Under the pieces are notes generated by a model, which was not told where the DNA came from, searched no databases, and saw only the letters and a program-made list of their open reading frames with translations. This document shows, piece by piece, positions 40,724 to 50,303 of a stretch of DNA of 64,000 bases. Position numbers and translations under genes: made by a program. Source of the DNA: Embleya hyalina (GTDB taxonomy: Bacteria > Actinomycetota > Actinomycetes > Streptomycetales > Streptomycetaceae). The DNA lies in assembly GCF_003967355.1 (NCBI RefSeq), contig NZ_BIFH01000020.1:62001-126000 (forward strand), read 5' to 3'. Numbering within the stretch: the first letter of the stretch is position 1; the number at the start of each line of letters is the position of its first letter.

Positions 40724-42438
40724 TTCTCGGCTCCCTTCGCCAGCTCGGGCGATGCCTCGGAACGCTCGTCGGTGAGGTACTCCAGCGCGGCGATCTCCGG
40801 GTGGTGGAGGTCGAACGCGGGCGCCTCGGAACGGATCCGCGGAATGCTCGTGAAGTTGTGCCGCGGCGGCGGGCAGGAGGTCGCCCACTCCAGCGAACGG
40901 CCGTAGCCCCACGGGTCGTCCACGGTGATCTTCTTGCCGTACTTGTGCGTCTTCCAGATGTTGTAGAAGAACGGCAGGATCGACAGACCCAGCAGGAACG
41001 AGCCCAGGGTCGAGATCGTGTTCAGCGTGGTGAAGCCTTCCGAGTCCAGGTAGTCCGCGTACCGACGGGCCATGCCCTCGGCACCCAGCCAGTGCTGCAC
41101 CAGGAACGTGGTGTGGAAGCCGATGAACAGCGTCCAGAAGGTGATCTTGCCCAGTCGCTCGTCGAGCATCTTGCCGGTGAACTTGGGCCACCAGAAGTGG
41201 AAGCCCGCGAACATCGCGAACACCACGGTGCCGAACACCACGTAGTGGAAGTGCGCCACCACGAAGTAGGTGTCGGAGACGTGGAAGTCCAGCGGCGGCG
41301 AGGCGAGGATGACACCGGTGAGGCCACCGAAGGCGAAGGTGACCAGGAAGCCGATGGTCCACAACATCGGTGTCTCGAAGGACAACGAGCCGCGCCACAT
41401 GGTGCCGATCCAGTTGAAGAACTTCACGCCGGTCGGTACGGCGATGAGGAACGTCATGAAGGAGAAGAACGGCAGCATGACCGCGCCGGTCGGGAACATG
41501 TGGTGCGCCCACACGGTGACCGACAGGCCCGCGATCGAGATGGTCGCGGCGATCAGGCTCTTGTAACCGAACATCGGCTTGCGCGCGAAGACCGGGATGA
41601 TCTCCGAGACGATGCCGAAGAACGGCAGGGCGATGATGTACACCTCGGGATGGCCGAAGAACCAGAAGAGGTGTTGCCACAGGATCGGTCCGCCGTTGGC
41701 CGGATCGAAGACGTGTGTGCCGAACTTGCGGTCGGCCTCCAGCGCGAACAGCGCCGCTGCGAGCACCGGGAACGCCATCAGGACCAGCACCGAGGTCAGC
41801 AGCACGTTCCAGCAGAAGATCGACATGCGGAACATCGTCAGACCGGGCGCGCGCATGCAGATGATCGTGGTGATGAAGTTGACGGCACCCAGGATGGTGC
41901 CGAAGCCCGACATCGCCAGACCCATGATCCACATGTCGCCGCCGATGCCCGGCGAACGCACCGCGTCGGACAGCGGCGCGTACGCGAACCACCCGAAGTC
42001 GGCGGCACCCTGCGGGGTGATGAAGCCGGCCACCGCGATGATCGAGCCGAACAGGTACAGCCAGTAGGCGAACATGTTCAGGCGCGGGAACGCCACGTCG
42101 GGGGCGCCGATCTGCAGCGGCATGATCCAGTTCGTGAAGCCGGCGAACAGCGGCGTCGCGAACATCAGCAGCATGATCGTGCCGTGCATCGTGAACGACT
42201 GGTTGAACTGCTCGTTCGACATGAACTGCGTGCCGGGGCGGGCCAGCTCCGCGCGCATGAGCAGCGCGAGCACACCACCGATGCAGAAGAAGACGAAGGA
42301 GGTGATCAGGTACATCGACCCGATCGTCTTGTGGTCAGTGGTCGTCATCCACTTGACGACGATGTTCCCGGGCTGCTTCCGGCGGATCGGGGGCGGCCCG
42401 TCCGGGGCCACGGTCTGTGGCTCACTGAGGATTGTCAC
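40720..42438 (-). CDS. ctaD: Cytochrome c oxidase subunit I
   Basis: A 572-residue haem-copper oxidase core with about 12 helices. Haem a and the a3-CuB site are shown by [34 protein letters not shown] (His-Glu-Tyr of the CuB centre), [12 protein letters not shown] and [19 protein letters not shown]. The His-Pro-Glu-Val-Tyr cross-link motif and the K- and D-channel residues mark an A-type, proton-pumping enzyme. It lies three bases after ctaC and overlaps ctaF by four. Confidence 0.97.
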   Translation of the reverse strand: MTILSEPQTVAPDGPPPIRRKQPGNIVVKWMTTTDHKTIGSMYLITSFVFFCIGGVLALLMRAELARPGTQFMSNEQFNQSFTMHGTIMLLMFATPLFAGFTNWIMPLQIGAPDVAFPRLNMFAYWLYLFGSIIAVAGFITPQGAADFGWFAYAPLSDAVRSPGIGGDMWIMGLAMSGFGTILGAVNFITTIICMRAPGLTMFRMSIFCWNVLLTSVLVLMAFPVLAAALFALEADRKFGTHVFDPANGGPILWQHLFWFFGHPEVYIIALPFFGIVSEIIPVFARKPMFGYKSLIAATISIAGLSVTVWAHHMFPTGAVMLPFFSFMTFLIAVPTGVKFFNWIGTMWRGSLSFETPMLWTIGFLVTFAFGGLTGVILASPPLDFHVSDTYFVVAHFHYVVFGTVVFAMFAGFHFWWPKFTGKMLDERLGKITFWTLFIGFHTTFLVQHWLGAEGMARRYADYLDSEGFTTLNTISTLGSFLLGLSILPFFYNIWKTHKYGKKITVDDPWGYGRSLEWATSCPPPRHNFTSIPRIRSEAPAFDLHHPEIAALEYLTDERSEASPELAKGAEK

Positions 42439-42441
42439 TCG

Positions 42442-43305
42442 TCACTTCTTCCCGTGCGCGTCAACGGGGGCCGGCTCGTTGATCTTGCTGCGCAGCTCGC
42501 CGGTCTGGCCCTTCGCGGCCAGCTCCTTGAGGTGCTGGACGTAGTCGGCCTTGTCCACGATCTTCACGTCGAAGAGCATGCGCGAGTGGTCCACACCGCA
42601 CAGTTCGGCGCACTTGCCGCCGTAGGTGCCCTTCTTGGTCGGGACGACCTCGAACTTGTTCGTGCGGCCCGGGATGATGTCCTTCTTGTACAGGAAGTTC
42701 GGGACCCAGAACGAGTGGATGACGTCCGGCGAGGTGAGGTCGAACCGGATCGACTCCTTGACGGGCAGGTAGAGCGTCGGCTTCTTGCCGGGCGTGCCCT
42801 GCTCGTAGACGTCGACCGTGCCGTCGGCGGGGTCGCCCTTGTAGTTGAAGGACCAGCTCCACTGCACGCCGACCACGTTGATCACGTTGTCGGGGTTCTT
42901 GGAGAGCTCTTCGAGCTTGGTCTCGTCACGCGCGGTGAAGTAGAAGAAGACCGCGATCATGATGCCGGGGATGACCGTGTACAGAACCTCGATGGGGAGG
43001 TTGTATCGCGTCTGCGGCGGGATCTCGATCTTGGTGCGCGACCGGCGGTGGAACGCGACGCTCCACAGGATGAGCCCCCACACCACGACCCCGACGATCA
43101 GCGCTGCAATCCAGGCGCCCTGCCAGAGCGACAGGACTCGCGGACCCTGCTCGGTGACAGGGTTGGGCAGGCCGAGTCTCGGCAGGTCCTTGGAATCGAC
43201 GGAGCAGCCGGTGGCGGTCGCGGTGACGAGGCCCAGAGCCAGCAGCTGCGGCACCCTGCGCCGCATCCAGCGCCGCGGCGAGCGGTCGGAGCCGTAGGGA
43301 CTCAC
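42442..43305 (-). CDS. ctaC: Cytochrome c oxidase subunit II
   Basis: A 287-residue lipoprotein with a signal ending in TATATGCS, two membrane helices (about 60-85 and 105-130) and a CuA cupredoxin domain. CuA ligands are in GKCAELCGVDHSRM plus the earlier His in VIHSFWVP; WSWSF is the aromatic electron entry patch. There is no fused cytochrome c, as QcrC delivers electrons directly. GTG 43305 has GGAAGG six bases upstream. It begins the ctaCDF unit and diverges from the cysteine desulfurase fusion gene. Confidence 0.95.
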   Translation of the reverse strand: MSPYGSDRSPRRWMRRRVPQLLALGLVTATATGCSVDSKDLPRLGLPNPVTEQGPRVLSLWQGAWIAALIVGVVVWGLILWSVAFHRRSRTKIEIPPQTRYNLPIEVLYTVIPGIMIAVFFYFTARDETKLEELSKNPDNVINVVGVQWSWSFNYKGDPADGTVDVYEQGTPGKKPTLYLPVKESIRFDLTSPDVIHSFWVPNFLYKKDIIPGRTNKFEVVPTKKGTYGGKCAELCGVDHSRMLFDVKIVDKADYVQHLKELAAKGQTGELRSKINEPAPVDAHGKK

Positions 43306-43527
43306 GTAGCGCCTTCCCGAATGTCTCGCCCGCGCGCGAGTCGGGGTGGGGAACTTTTCTTCCCTGACGACCCGTTGCGCGGACAGGTATGGATGTTTCT
43401 GCGGGCCAAACCCTACTCCAGCCCTATTCGGGTCGCGCGCGGAGGTCTGGTGTGGCGGGCCGGGTAGATGTGACGGTGCGTCCGTTCGGGCGAACGGCCC
43501 GAACGCGTCCGGGATTCGGTTATTGGC

Positions 43528-43533
43528 TACGGT
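43528..43533 (+). promoter_or_regulatory. -10 box of a probable leaderless promoter (desulfurase-TusA gene)
   Basis: TACGGT ends seven bases before ATG 43541; no ribosome site is visible. Confidence 0.45.
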
Positions 43534-43540
43534 CCGACCC

Positions 43541-44941
43541 ATGGCGTATTTCGACGCGGCCTCCACCGAACCACTGCACCCGGCCGCGAAAGCGGCGTTC
43601 CTGAGCACGCTCGACGAGGGCTGGGGCGACCCCGCGCGCGGCTATCACGACGGTCGACGGGCGCGGATGCTGCTCGACGCCGCGCGGGAGACGGTGGCGT
43701 CCGTGCTCGGCACCCGACCTGATGAAGTGTCATTCACCACATCCGGGACACAGGCGGTCCAGTTGGGCATACTCGGCGTGCTCGCCGGACGCCGCCGGGT
43801 GGGTGCCCATCTGGTGCTCGGCGCGGTCGAACACTCTTCCGTACTGCACACCGCGGACAGTCACGCGGCACGTTCGGAGCAGCGCGGAGCGACCGCGGAA
43901 ATCACCCGGACGGGGGTGGACCGTACGGGCCGCCTCGACGTGTCGGCGTTCGCCTCGGCGCTTCGTTCGGACACCGCGCTCGCGTGTGTGCAGAGCGCCA
44001 ACCACGAGGTGGGCACGGTACAGCCGATCGCCGAGGTGGCGGCGGCGTGTCGGGCGGCGGGTGTGCCGCTGCTCGTGGACGCCGCACAGTCGGTGGGCCG
44101 GCTGCCGGTCCCGGACGGGTGGTCGGTGCTGACCGCGAGCGCGCACAAGTGGGGCGGCCCGGCCGGTGTCGGTCTGCTCGTGGTGCGCAAGGGCACCCGC
44201 TACGTGTCGGCACTGCCCTACGACGAACGCGAGGCGCGGCGGGTGCCCGGCTTCGAGAACGTGCCGGCCATCGTGGCGGCCGCGGTCGCGCTGGGCGCGG
44301 CGAGCACCGAGTCGGCCGAGGAGGACGCGCGCCTGTCCGGACTGATCGACCGGATCCGGGCCCGGGTCCGCGAGACGGTGCCCGACGTCGAGGTGGTCGG
44401 CGACCCGATCGACCGGCTGCCGCACATCGTCACGTTCTCCTGCCTGTACGTCGACGGCGAGGCGCTGCTGGCCGAGTTGGACCGGGCGGGGTTCGCGGTG
44501 TCCTCGGGATCCTCGTGCACGTCCTCGACGCTGACGCCCAGTCATGTCCTGGAGGCGATGGGCGTGTTGTCCCAGGGCAACATCCGCGTCTCGCTGCCGC
44601 GCGGCACGCCCGAGGCCGAGGTGGACCGTTTCCTGGCGCTGCTCCCGGGCCTGGTCGCCCGGCTGCGCGCGGTGGTCGCGCAACCGGCGGCGGCGCCGGC
44701 CGCGGTCGCCGCCGAGGAGGGTGCGGTGGTCGACGCGCTGGGCCGGCGCTGTCCGATCCCGGTGATCGAACTGGCCAAGCGCATCCTCGACGTCGAGGAG
44801 GGCGCGGCGGTCACCGTGCTCTCCGACGACGAGGCGTCGGCGCTGGACATCCCGGCCTGGTGCGAGATGACCGGCCACGAGTTCGTCCGTGCCGAGCCTC
44901 GCGAGCGCGGCAGCGCGTACGTGGTCCGGCGCCGTTCCTGA
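43541..44941 (+). CDS. Cysteine desulfurase fused to a TusA-like sulfur carrier
   Basis: A 466-residue fusion. Residues 1-380 are a NifS/IscS-type PLP enzyme: the PLP lysine is in TASAHKWGGPAG, the catalytic Cys in SSGSSCTSSTLTPSHVLEAMG-like context (SGSSCTSS), and GNIRVSLP is the family C-terminal strand. Residues about 393-466 are a TusA (SirA) domain with the sulfur-accepting motif LGRRCPIPVIELAKR. Persulfide made by the first domain can pass directly to the TusA cysteine. Possible targets are tRNA thiolation, molybdopterin or Fe-S assembly. It diverges from ctaC and lies close to erpA, nadA and the oxidase genes that use metal centres. Confidence 0.88.
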   Translation: MAYFDAASTEPLHPAAKAAFLSTLDEGWGDPARGYHDGRRARMLLDAARETVASVLGTRPDEVSFTTSGTQAVQLGILGVLAGRRRVGAHLVLGAVEHSSVLHTADSHAARSEQRGATAEITRTGVDRTGRLDVSAFASALRSDTALACVQSANHEVGTVQPIAEVAAACRAAGVPLLVDAAQSVGRLPVPDGWSVLTASAHKWGGPAGVGLLVVRKGTRYVSALPYDEREARRVPGFENVPAIVAAAVALGAASTESAEEDARLSGLIDRIRARVRETVPDVEVVGDPIDRLPHIVTFSCLYVDGEALLAELDRAGFAVSSGSSCTSSTLTPSHVLEAMGVLSQGNIRVSLPRGTPEAEVDRFLALLPGLVARLRAVVAQPAAAPAAVAAEEGAVVDALGRRCPIPVIELAKRILDVEEGAAVTVLSDDEASALDIPAWCEMTGHEFVRAEPRERGSAYVVRRRS

Positions 44942-44956
44942 TCCGCGCCGCGACGA

Positions 44957-45001
44957 CCTCGGGCGCCGGTCCGGCCGAAGCGGCCCGGCCGGCGCCCGAG
45001 G
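44957..45001. terminator. Bidirectional hairpin between the desulfurase fusion and the sugar kinase
   Basis: CCTCGGGCGCCGG and CCGGCGCCCGAGG pair perfectly, extended by GGCC/GGCC around a GAAGC loop, between the stops of two convergent genes. Confidence 0.88.
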
Positions 45002-45013
45002 GGTGTCCTCACC

Positions 45014-46063
<1,050 letters not shown>

Positions 46064-46096
46064 CTAACCCACCTCGCTCCGGTGACCTTCGAAAAC

Positions 46097-46108
46097 TACC
46101 GATCGGTA
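46097..46108. promoter_or_regulatory. TetR-type palindrome upstream of the PfkB kinase
   Basis: TACCGATCGGTA is a perfect 12-base palindrome between the divergent sugar kinase (45991) and small ORF (46182). The flanks, AAC before and CAT after, resemble those of the 26524-26537 palindrome, suggesting that the two sites bind related regulators. Confidence 0.5.
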
Positions 46109-46181
46109 CATCGTGCCGTCACGCTCTGTGCGAACTAGGCTGGAAATCCCCCGGAGATCAGTCAAGTCGAGGAGTCATGGA

Positions 46182-46403
46182 ATGTCCCCGATGCCCGTGA
46201 TGCCCGTGATGCCGTCCCAGGCCGAGCCCGAGACGCTCGACGACCTGCGCGGCGACTGCCGTCACATCGATGCGTCGTGGACCACGCCCGGCCCGGAGCG
46301 CACGCCGGCCAAGGCGGCACCCGCCGGCTCGCACGCCCCCGCCACCGACGTGCCCGCGCACGGCGCCACCCTCGTGGCGGGCATGTCCGAGTACGGCGAC
46401 TGA
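46182..46403 (+). CDS. Small hypothetical protein with MPV repeats
   Basis: A 73-residue frame with GAGGAG seven bases before ATG 46182. The product starts MSPMPVMPVMPSQAEPETL, encoded by a nine-base tandem repeat (ATGCCCGTG twice), and continues DDLRGDCRHIDASW. No domain is recognised. A competing ATG at 46177 in another frame reads only MECPRCP before a stop, so both cannot be efficiently used. Codon bias is good in the middle part. Existence is supported mainly by the ribosome site. Confidence 0.5.
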   Translation: MSPMPVMPVMPSQAEPETLDDLRGDCRHIDASWTTPGPERTPAKAAPAGSHAPATDVPAHGATLVAGMSEYGD

Positions 46404-46460
46404 CCGTCCCGGGCGGCCCCGCCGCGGGAACCGCCTCGGCGGCGGGCGCGTCCAAGGGCC

Positions 46461-47108
46461 ATGCGTATCCACGGCGAGCCCGATGACCGCATCCGACCCG
46501 AACCCACCGCGCGCCGGCGCCCGTTGATCACCGTCCTGGCGATCGTCGGGGTGCTCGGCATCGGCGGCGGTGCCTGGGCGCTGCGGGGCGACGGCGACGA
46601 GGGGTCACCCCGTTCGAGCGCCGCCGACCCGAGCGCACCGACGCAGATCGAACCGGCCGCCCCGGGCGGCGCGGCGAGCGGCGCCCCGCCCGCAGTCCCG
46701 AACGACGCCGCACCGGCCCGACCCGGCGCGCCCGACGGCGACAGCGGCGCGAGCCCCGACACCTCGACGTCCTCCCCCAGGCTGCCCGGGGCCGCTCCGC
46801 ACACCTACCACCCGGCCCAGCCGAACACCCGCTTCAGCCGCTACACGGTGGCCCCCGACGGTCGCACCCTGACCGCGTGGTCGTGGGGCGGCCAGTGCGA
46901 GACCGACCGCCTGGTGGTCGCGAGCGATACGGCCGACGCGGTGGCCGTCCGGGTGGAGGTCACCCGGATCGGCGACGTGTGCACCGACATGGCCGTGGAG
47001 AACAAAGCCGACGTGATGCTTCCCACACCGCTGGGCGCCCGCCGGCTCGTCGACGCCGAGACCGGCGCGACCGTCACCCCCGGCGGCAACCCCTTCACCG
47101 CCGGCTGA
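46461..47108 (+). CDS. Membrane-anchored hypothetical protein
   Basis: A 215-residue protein with a short basic cytosolic N-terminus, one membrane helix (about 22-40, LITVLAIVGVLGIGGGAWAL), an Ala/Pro/Ser-rich stalk (45-115) and a small outside domain (about 120-200) with YTVAPDGRTLTAWSWGGQCE and two Cys (Cys143 region and GDVCTDM) that could form a disulfide. The start site AAGGG is only two bases from the ATG, so initiation may be inefficient or coupled to the small ORF upstream. Function unknown. Confidence 0.7.
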   Translation: MRIHGEPDDRIRPEPTARRRPLITVLAIVGVLGIGGGAWALRGDGDEGSPRSSAADPSAPTQIEPAAPGGAASGAPPAVPNDAAPARPGAPDGDSGASPDTSTSSPRLPGAAPHTYHPAQPNTRFSRYTVAPDGRTLTAWSWGGQCETDRLVVASDTADAVAVRVEVTRIGDVCTDMAVENKADVMLPTPLGARRLVDAETGATVTPGGNPFTAG

Positions 47109-47134
47109 CCGCACCCGCCCCGGACCCACTCACG

Positions 47135-47174
47135 ACGACGCCGCGCCGGCCCCTGCGGGCCGACGCGGCGTCGT
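47135..47174. terminator. Bidirectional hairpin between the membrane protein and erpA
   Basis: ACGACGCCGCG pairs with CGCGGCGTCGT, and inside it GGCCC pairs with GGGCC around a CTGC loop. Both convergent genes end here. Confidence 0.88.
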
Positions 47175-47198
47175 GGTTCGGGACGTGTCCCGACGGGA

Positions 47199-47552
47199 TC
47201 AGTGGAACGAGTCGCCGCACGCGCAGGAGCCGGCCGCGTTCGGGTTGTCGATCGTGAAGCCCTGCTTCTCGATGGTGTCGACGAAGTCGATGGTCGCGCC
47301 GCTCAGGTAGGGCGAGCTCATCCGGTCCGTGACCACCGAGACACCGTTGAAGTCGGCCACGACATCGCCGTCGAGCGAGCGCTCGTCGAAGAACAGTTGG
47401 TACCGCATGCCGGAACAACCGCCGGGCTGGACGGCCACGCGCAGCGCGAGATCGTCGCGACCCTCTTGCTCCAGCAGAGTCTTGACCTTGGCCGCCGCCT
47501 CATCGCTGAGGAGGATGCCACCGGTCGTGGTGGTCTCGTCCTGGACAGTCAT
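47199..47552 (-). CDS. erpA: A-type iron-sulfur carrier (HesB/IscA/ErpA family)
   Basis: A 117-residue A-type Fe-S carrier that delivers clusters to apoproteins. The three conserved cysteines are in GGCSGMRYQL and the C-terminal SCACGDSF. ATG 47552 has GGGAG seven bases upstream. The gene diverges from nadA, whose product needs a [4Fe-4S] cluster, across an unusually AT-rich 195-base spacer, so shared control is plausible. It lies a few kb from the desulfurase-TusA fusion and the oxidase genes. Confidence 0.93.
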   Translation of the reverse strand: MTVQDETTTTGGILLSDEAAAKVKTLLEQEGRDDLALRVAVQPGGCSGMRYQLFFDERSLDGDVVADFNGVSVVTDRMSSPYLSGATIDFVDTIEKQGFTIDNPNAAGSCACGDSFH

Positions 47553-47689
47553 CTGCAAGCTCCCACGTGGTGGTTCGACATTCGTACGCCACTTCCACCG
47601 TCGGCAACCGATGGTGGCTCGGCCCTATTCCCACATCATGCTTCGGGCCCTCGCGTTTTACTCATGGTCGCACACCCCCACTCTCGTCA

Positions 47690-47726
47690 ACCTGACATGA
47701 ACAGGATAGGATTATTAATGTCAAGT
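47690..47726. promoter_or_regulatory. Inverted repeat in the erpA-nadA spacer
   Basis: ACCTGACAT (47690-47698) and ATGTCAAGT (47718-47726) match as an inverted repeat at eight of nine positions with 19 bases between. The spacer contains TAGGAT and TATTAAT boxes and is the most AT-rich stretch nearby. This may be the nadA promoter with a flanking repressor or activator site. Confidence 0.4.
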
Positions 47727-47747
47727 AGACGAAAAGAGGTGCGCGCA

Positions 47748-48932
47748 GTGACCGCGACACACGATCTGGACCTGCCGCCGGGGGTGCGGCCGACGCCGCT
47801 CGCCCTGCTGATGCTCGGGCGCGCCGCCGACGCGCGCAGCGAACGCGGCGTCGAGTGTCCCGGCGATCTTCCCTCGCCCTCCGACCCGAACCTGGTGGCC
47901 CGGGCGCGCGCGGCCAAGGAGAAGCTCGGCGACCGGGTCTTCATCCTGGGTCACCACTACCAGCGCGACGAGGTGATCGAGTTCGCCGACGTGACCGGCG
48001 ACTCGTTCAAGCTGGCGCGCGAGGCGGCGGCCCGGCCCGACGCGCCGTACATCGTCTTCTGCGGTGTGCACTTCATGGCCGAGAGCGCGGACATCCTCAC
48101 CTCCGACGAGCAGCAGGTGATCCTGCCGGACCTGGCCGCGGGCTGCTCGATGGCCGACATGGCCACCTCCGAGCAGGTCGAGGAGTGCTGGGACGTGCTC
48201 GCCGAGGCGGGCATCGCGGACGTGACCGTGCCGGTCTCGTACATGAACTCCTCGGCCGACATCAAGGCGTTCACCGGCCGCAACGGCGGCACGATATGCA
48301 CGTCCTCCAACGCCAGGCGAGCCCTGGACTGGGCCTTCGAGCAGGGCGAGAAGGTGCTGTTCCTGCCCGACCAGCACCTCGGCCGCAACACCGCGGTCCT
48401 GGAGCTGGGGCTGAGCCTCGACGACTGCGTGCTGTACAACCCGCACAAGCCGAACGGCGGCCTCACCGTCGAGCAGCTGCGGGCGGCGAAGATGATCCTG
48501 TGGCGCGGGCACTGCTCGGTGCACGGCCGGTTCGACGTGAGCTCCGTCGAGGAGGTGCGCGAGCGCATCCCCGGGGTCAACGTGCTGGTCCACCCGGAGT
48601 GCCGGCACGAGGTGGTGACCGCGGCCGATCACGTGGGATCGACCGAATACATCATCAACACGCTGGACGCGGCCGAGCCGGGATCCGCGTGGGCGATCGG
48701 CACCGAGCTGAACCTGGTCCGCCGGGTCGCCGCGGCGCATCCGGACAAGCAGGTCGTCTTCCTGGACAAGACGGTGTGCTTCTGCTCGACGATGAACCGG
48801 ATCGACCTGCCGCACCTGGTCTGGACCCTGGAGTCGCTGGTCGAGGGCACCGTGGTCAACCGCATCCGGGTGGACGCGGAGACCGAGAAGTTCGCCAAGG
48901 TCGCGCTGGACCGCATGCTGGCCCTGCCGTAG
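47748..48932 (+). CDS. nadA: Quinolinate synthase A
   Basis: Condenses iminoaspartate with dihydroxyacetone phosphate to quinolinate in NAD synthesis. The 394-residue protein has three [4Fe-4S] ligands: Cys105 in VFCGVHFMAESA, the Cys in VHPECRHEV and the Cys in VCFCSTMNR; substrate residues lie in GHHYQRDEV and VSYMNSSADIKA. GTG 47748 has GAGG eight bases upstream. Usually nadA sits with nadB and nadC; neither is adjacent here, and the divergent neighbour is an Fe-S carrier gene instead. The 35 N-terminal residues before the core are variable. Confidence 0.95.
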   Translation: MTATHDLDLPPGVRPTPLALLMLGRAADARSERGVECPGDLPSPSDPNLVARARAAKEKLGDRVFILGHHYQRDEVIEFADVTGDSFKLAREAAARPDAPYIVFCGVHFMAESADILTSDEQQVILPDLAAGCSMADMATSEQVEECWDVLAEAGIADVTVPVSYMNSSADIKAFTGRNGGTICTSSNARRALDWAFEQGEKVLFLPDQHLGRNTAVLELGLSLDDCVLYNPHKPNGGLTVEQLRAAKMILWRGHCSVHGRFDVSSVEEVRERIPGVNVLVHPECRHEVVTAADHVGSTEYIINTLDAAEPGSAWAIGTELNLVRRVAAAHPDKQVVFLDKTVCFCSTMNRIDLPHLVWTLESLVEGTVVNRIRVDAETEKFAKVALDRMLALP

Positions 48933-49003
48933 GCCCCGCCCGCCGCGGCGCCCGACGGCGGGTCGTCGCCGAACGTACGCGGGTGGTGCTCGGACGTGAG
49001 CGA

Positions 49004-49036
49004 GCGGTGTGTCCCGGGAACCCCGGGACACACCGC
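49004..49036. terminator. Bidirectional hairpin between nadA and pspAA
   Basis: GCGGTGTGTCCCGGG and CCCGGGACACACCGC form a perfect 15-pair stem with an AAC loop between the convergent genes. Confidence 0.92.
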
Positions 49037-49067
49037 CCACACGCAGCACGGAAGAGCGATGGTCTGG

Positions 49068-49346
49068 TCAGCCCGGGATCAGGCCGTCCGCACTCAACAT
49101 CTTCCTGACCTCGTCCACATGCGCGTCCTCCGCCGGCAGCAGCAGGTCGGAGGGCACGATCTCGTCATCCGGCACCGGGGTGCCGAGTTCGCGGACCCTG
49201 GACAAAAGCGCCGTCAGCCCCGCGCGGAAGGCGGCGTCCTGGCCACCCTCGATCGCGGCCTGAAGCTCGTCGTCGAGCCGGTTGAGCGCATCGAGGTGCT
49301 CCTCCGCGACGTCGAGCTGGCCCTCACCCACGATCCGCACGATCAT
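49068..49346 (-). CDS. pspAA: PspA-associated protein PspAA
   Basis: A 92-residue protein of the PspAA family, commonly encoded with PspA in actinobacteria. It has a short alpha/beta N-terminus (MIVRIVGEGQLDV), a helical middle (EEHLDALNRLDDELQAAI) and a C-terminal segment VPSDLLLPAEDAHVDEVRKM typical of the family. It overlaps pspA by ATGA, showing coupling and a joint role in the phage-shock membrane-stress response. Confidence 0.88.
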   Translation of the reverse strand: MIVRIVGEGQLDVAEEHLDALNRLDDELQAAIEGGQDAAFRAGLTALLSRVRELGTPVPDDEIVPSDLLLPAEDAHVDEVRKMLSADGLIPG

Positions 49347-50116
49347 GTGCCTTCTCCCTGCTTGTCGAACCGCGGCCGGGGCTGACCCGGGCCGATCGCC
49401 GGCGGCGGGGTGCCTCCGGACAACTCGGCCTTCATCCGCTCCAGCTCCAGTTCCACATCCGACGTGCTGGACAAACGCTCCAACTCGGCGGTGATGTCGT
49501 CCTTCGCCATCCCGGTCGGGTCGTCGAGCGCGCCCGAGGCGAGCAACTCGTCGATCGCGCCCGCACGGGCCTGCATCTGCGCGGTCTTGTCCTCGGCCCG
49601 CTGGATCGCGAGCCCGACGTCGCCCATCTCCTCGGAGATCCCGGCGACCGCGCCACCGATCCGCGCCTGGGCCTCGGCGGCCGTGTACGTCGCCTTGATC
49701 GTCTCCTTGCGGGTGCGGAAGGCGTCGACCTTGGCCTGCAGTCGCTGCGAGGCAAGGACGAGCTTCTCCTCCTCCGCCTGGAGGTTCTGGTGTTGGGTGC
49801 CGAGGTCCGAGATCTGCTGCTGCACACCCGAGCGGCGCATCAGCGCCTCGCGGGCCAGATCCTCGCGACCGAGCGCCAGCGCCTTGCGGCCCTGGTCCTC
49901 GAGCTTGCCCGACTGCTGCTGCAGACCGGTCATCTGCAATTCGAGCCGCTTGCGGGAGGTCGCCACATCGGCCACACCCCTACGCACCTTCTGCAGCAGT
50001 TCGAGCTGCTTCTGGTACGAGTAATCGAGCATCTCGCGTGGATCCTCGGCCTTGTCGAGGGCCTTGTTGGCCTTCGCGCGGAAGATCATCGCCATTCGCT
50101 TCATTACACCGCTCAT
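49343..50116 (-). CDS. pspA: Phage shock protein A (PspA/IM30)
   Basis: A 257-residue ESCRT-III-like coiled-coil protein that assembles on stressed membranes. Residues 1-24 form the amphipathic helix (VMKRMAMIFRAKANKAL), followed by long helical hairpins (for example DPREMLDYSYQKQLELLQKV), then ALDDPTGMAKDDITAEL and a Gly/Pro-rich end. The start ATG 50116 has GAGG nearby; an internal ATG four codons later also fits. It diverges from the DUF3043 gene and is followed by pspAA. Confidence 0.93.
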   Translation of the reverse strand: MSGVMKRMAMIFRAKANKALDKAEDPREMLDYSYQKQLELLQKVRRGVADVATSRKRLELQMTGLQQQSGKLEDQGRKALALGREDLAREALMRRSGVQQQISDLGTQHQNLQAEEEKLVLASQRLQAKVDAFRTRKETIKATYTAAEAQARIGGAVAGISEEMGDVGLAIQRAEDKTAQMQARAGAIDELLASGALDDPTGMAKDDITAELERLSSTSDVELELERMKAELSGGTPPPAIGPGQPRPRFDKQGEGT

Positions 50117-50291
50117 GGGCCTCGCGTGCCCCCTTCGTAGGCAACCCGTGCTGCTCCCTGAAGCCTAAATGCCCAAGCGACCTTGTGGCAGCAGGGCTTT
50201 GCCTCACTTGACGTGTTCCCGCCCGCGAGAGTTCCGGATCGTGCTCGCGCCCGATTCGGGGAGCGTTGAAATCTCCCGCGCCTCGAACACG

Positions 50292-50297
50292 TAGGCT
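50292..50297 (+). promoter_or_regulatory. -10 box of a probable leaderless promoter (DUF3043 gene)
   Basis: TAGGCT ends six bases before GTG 50304, without a ribosome site. TTGAAA lies at 50266-50271 but with a 20-base spacing, longer than ideal. Confidence 0.5.
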
Positions 50298-50303
50298 TTG
50301 ACC

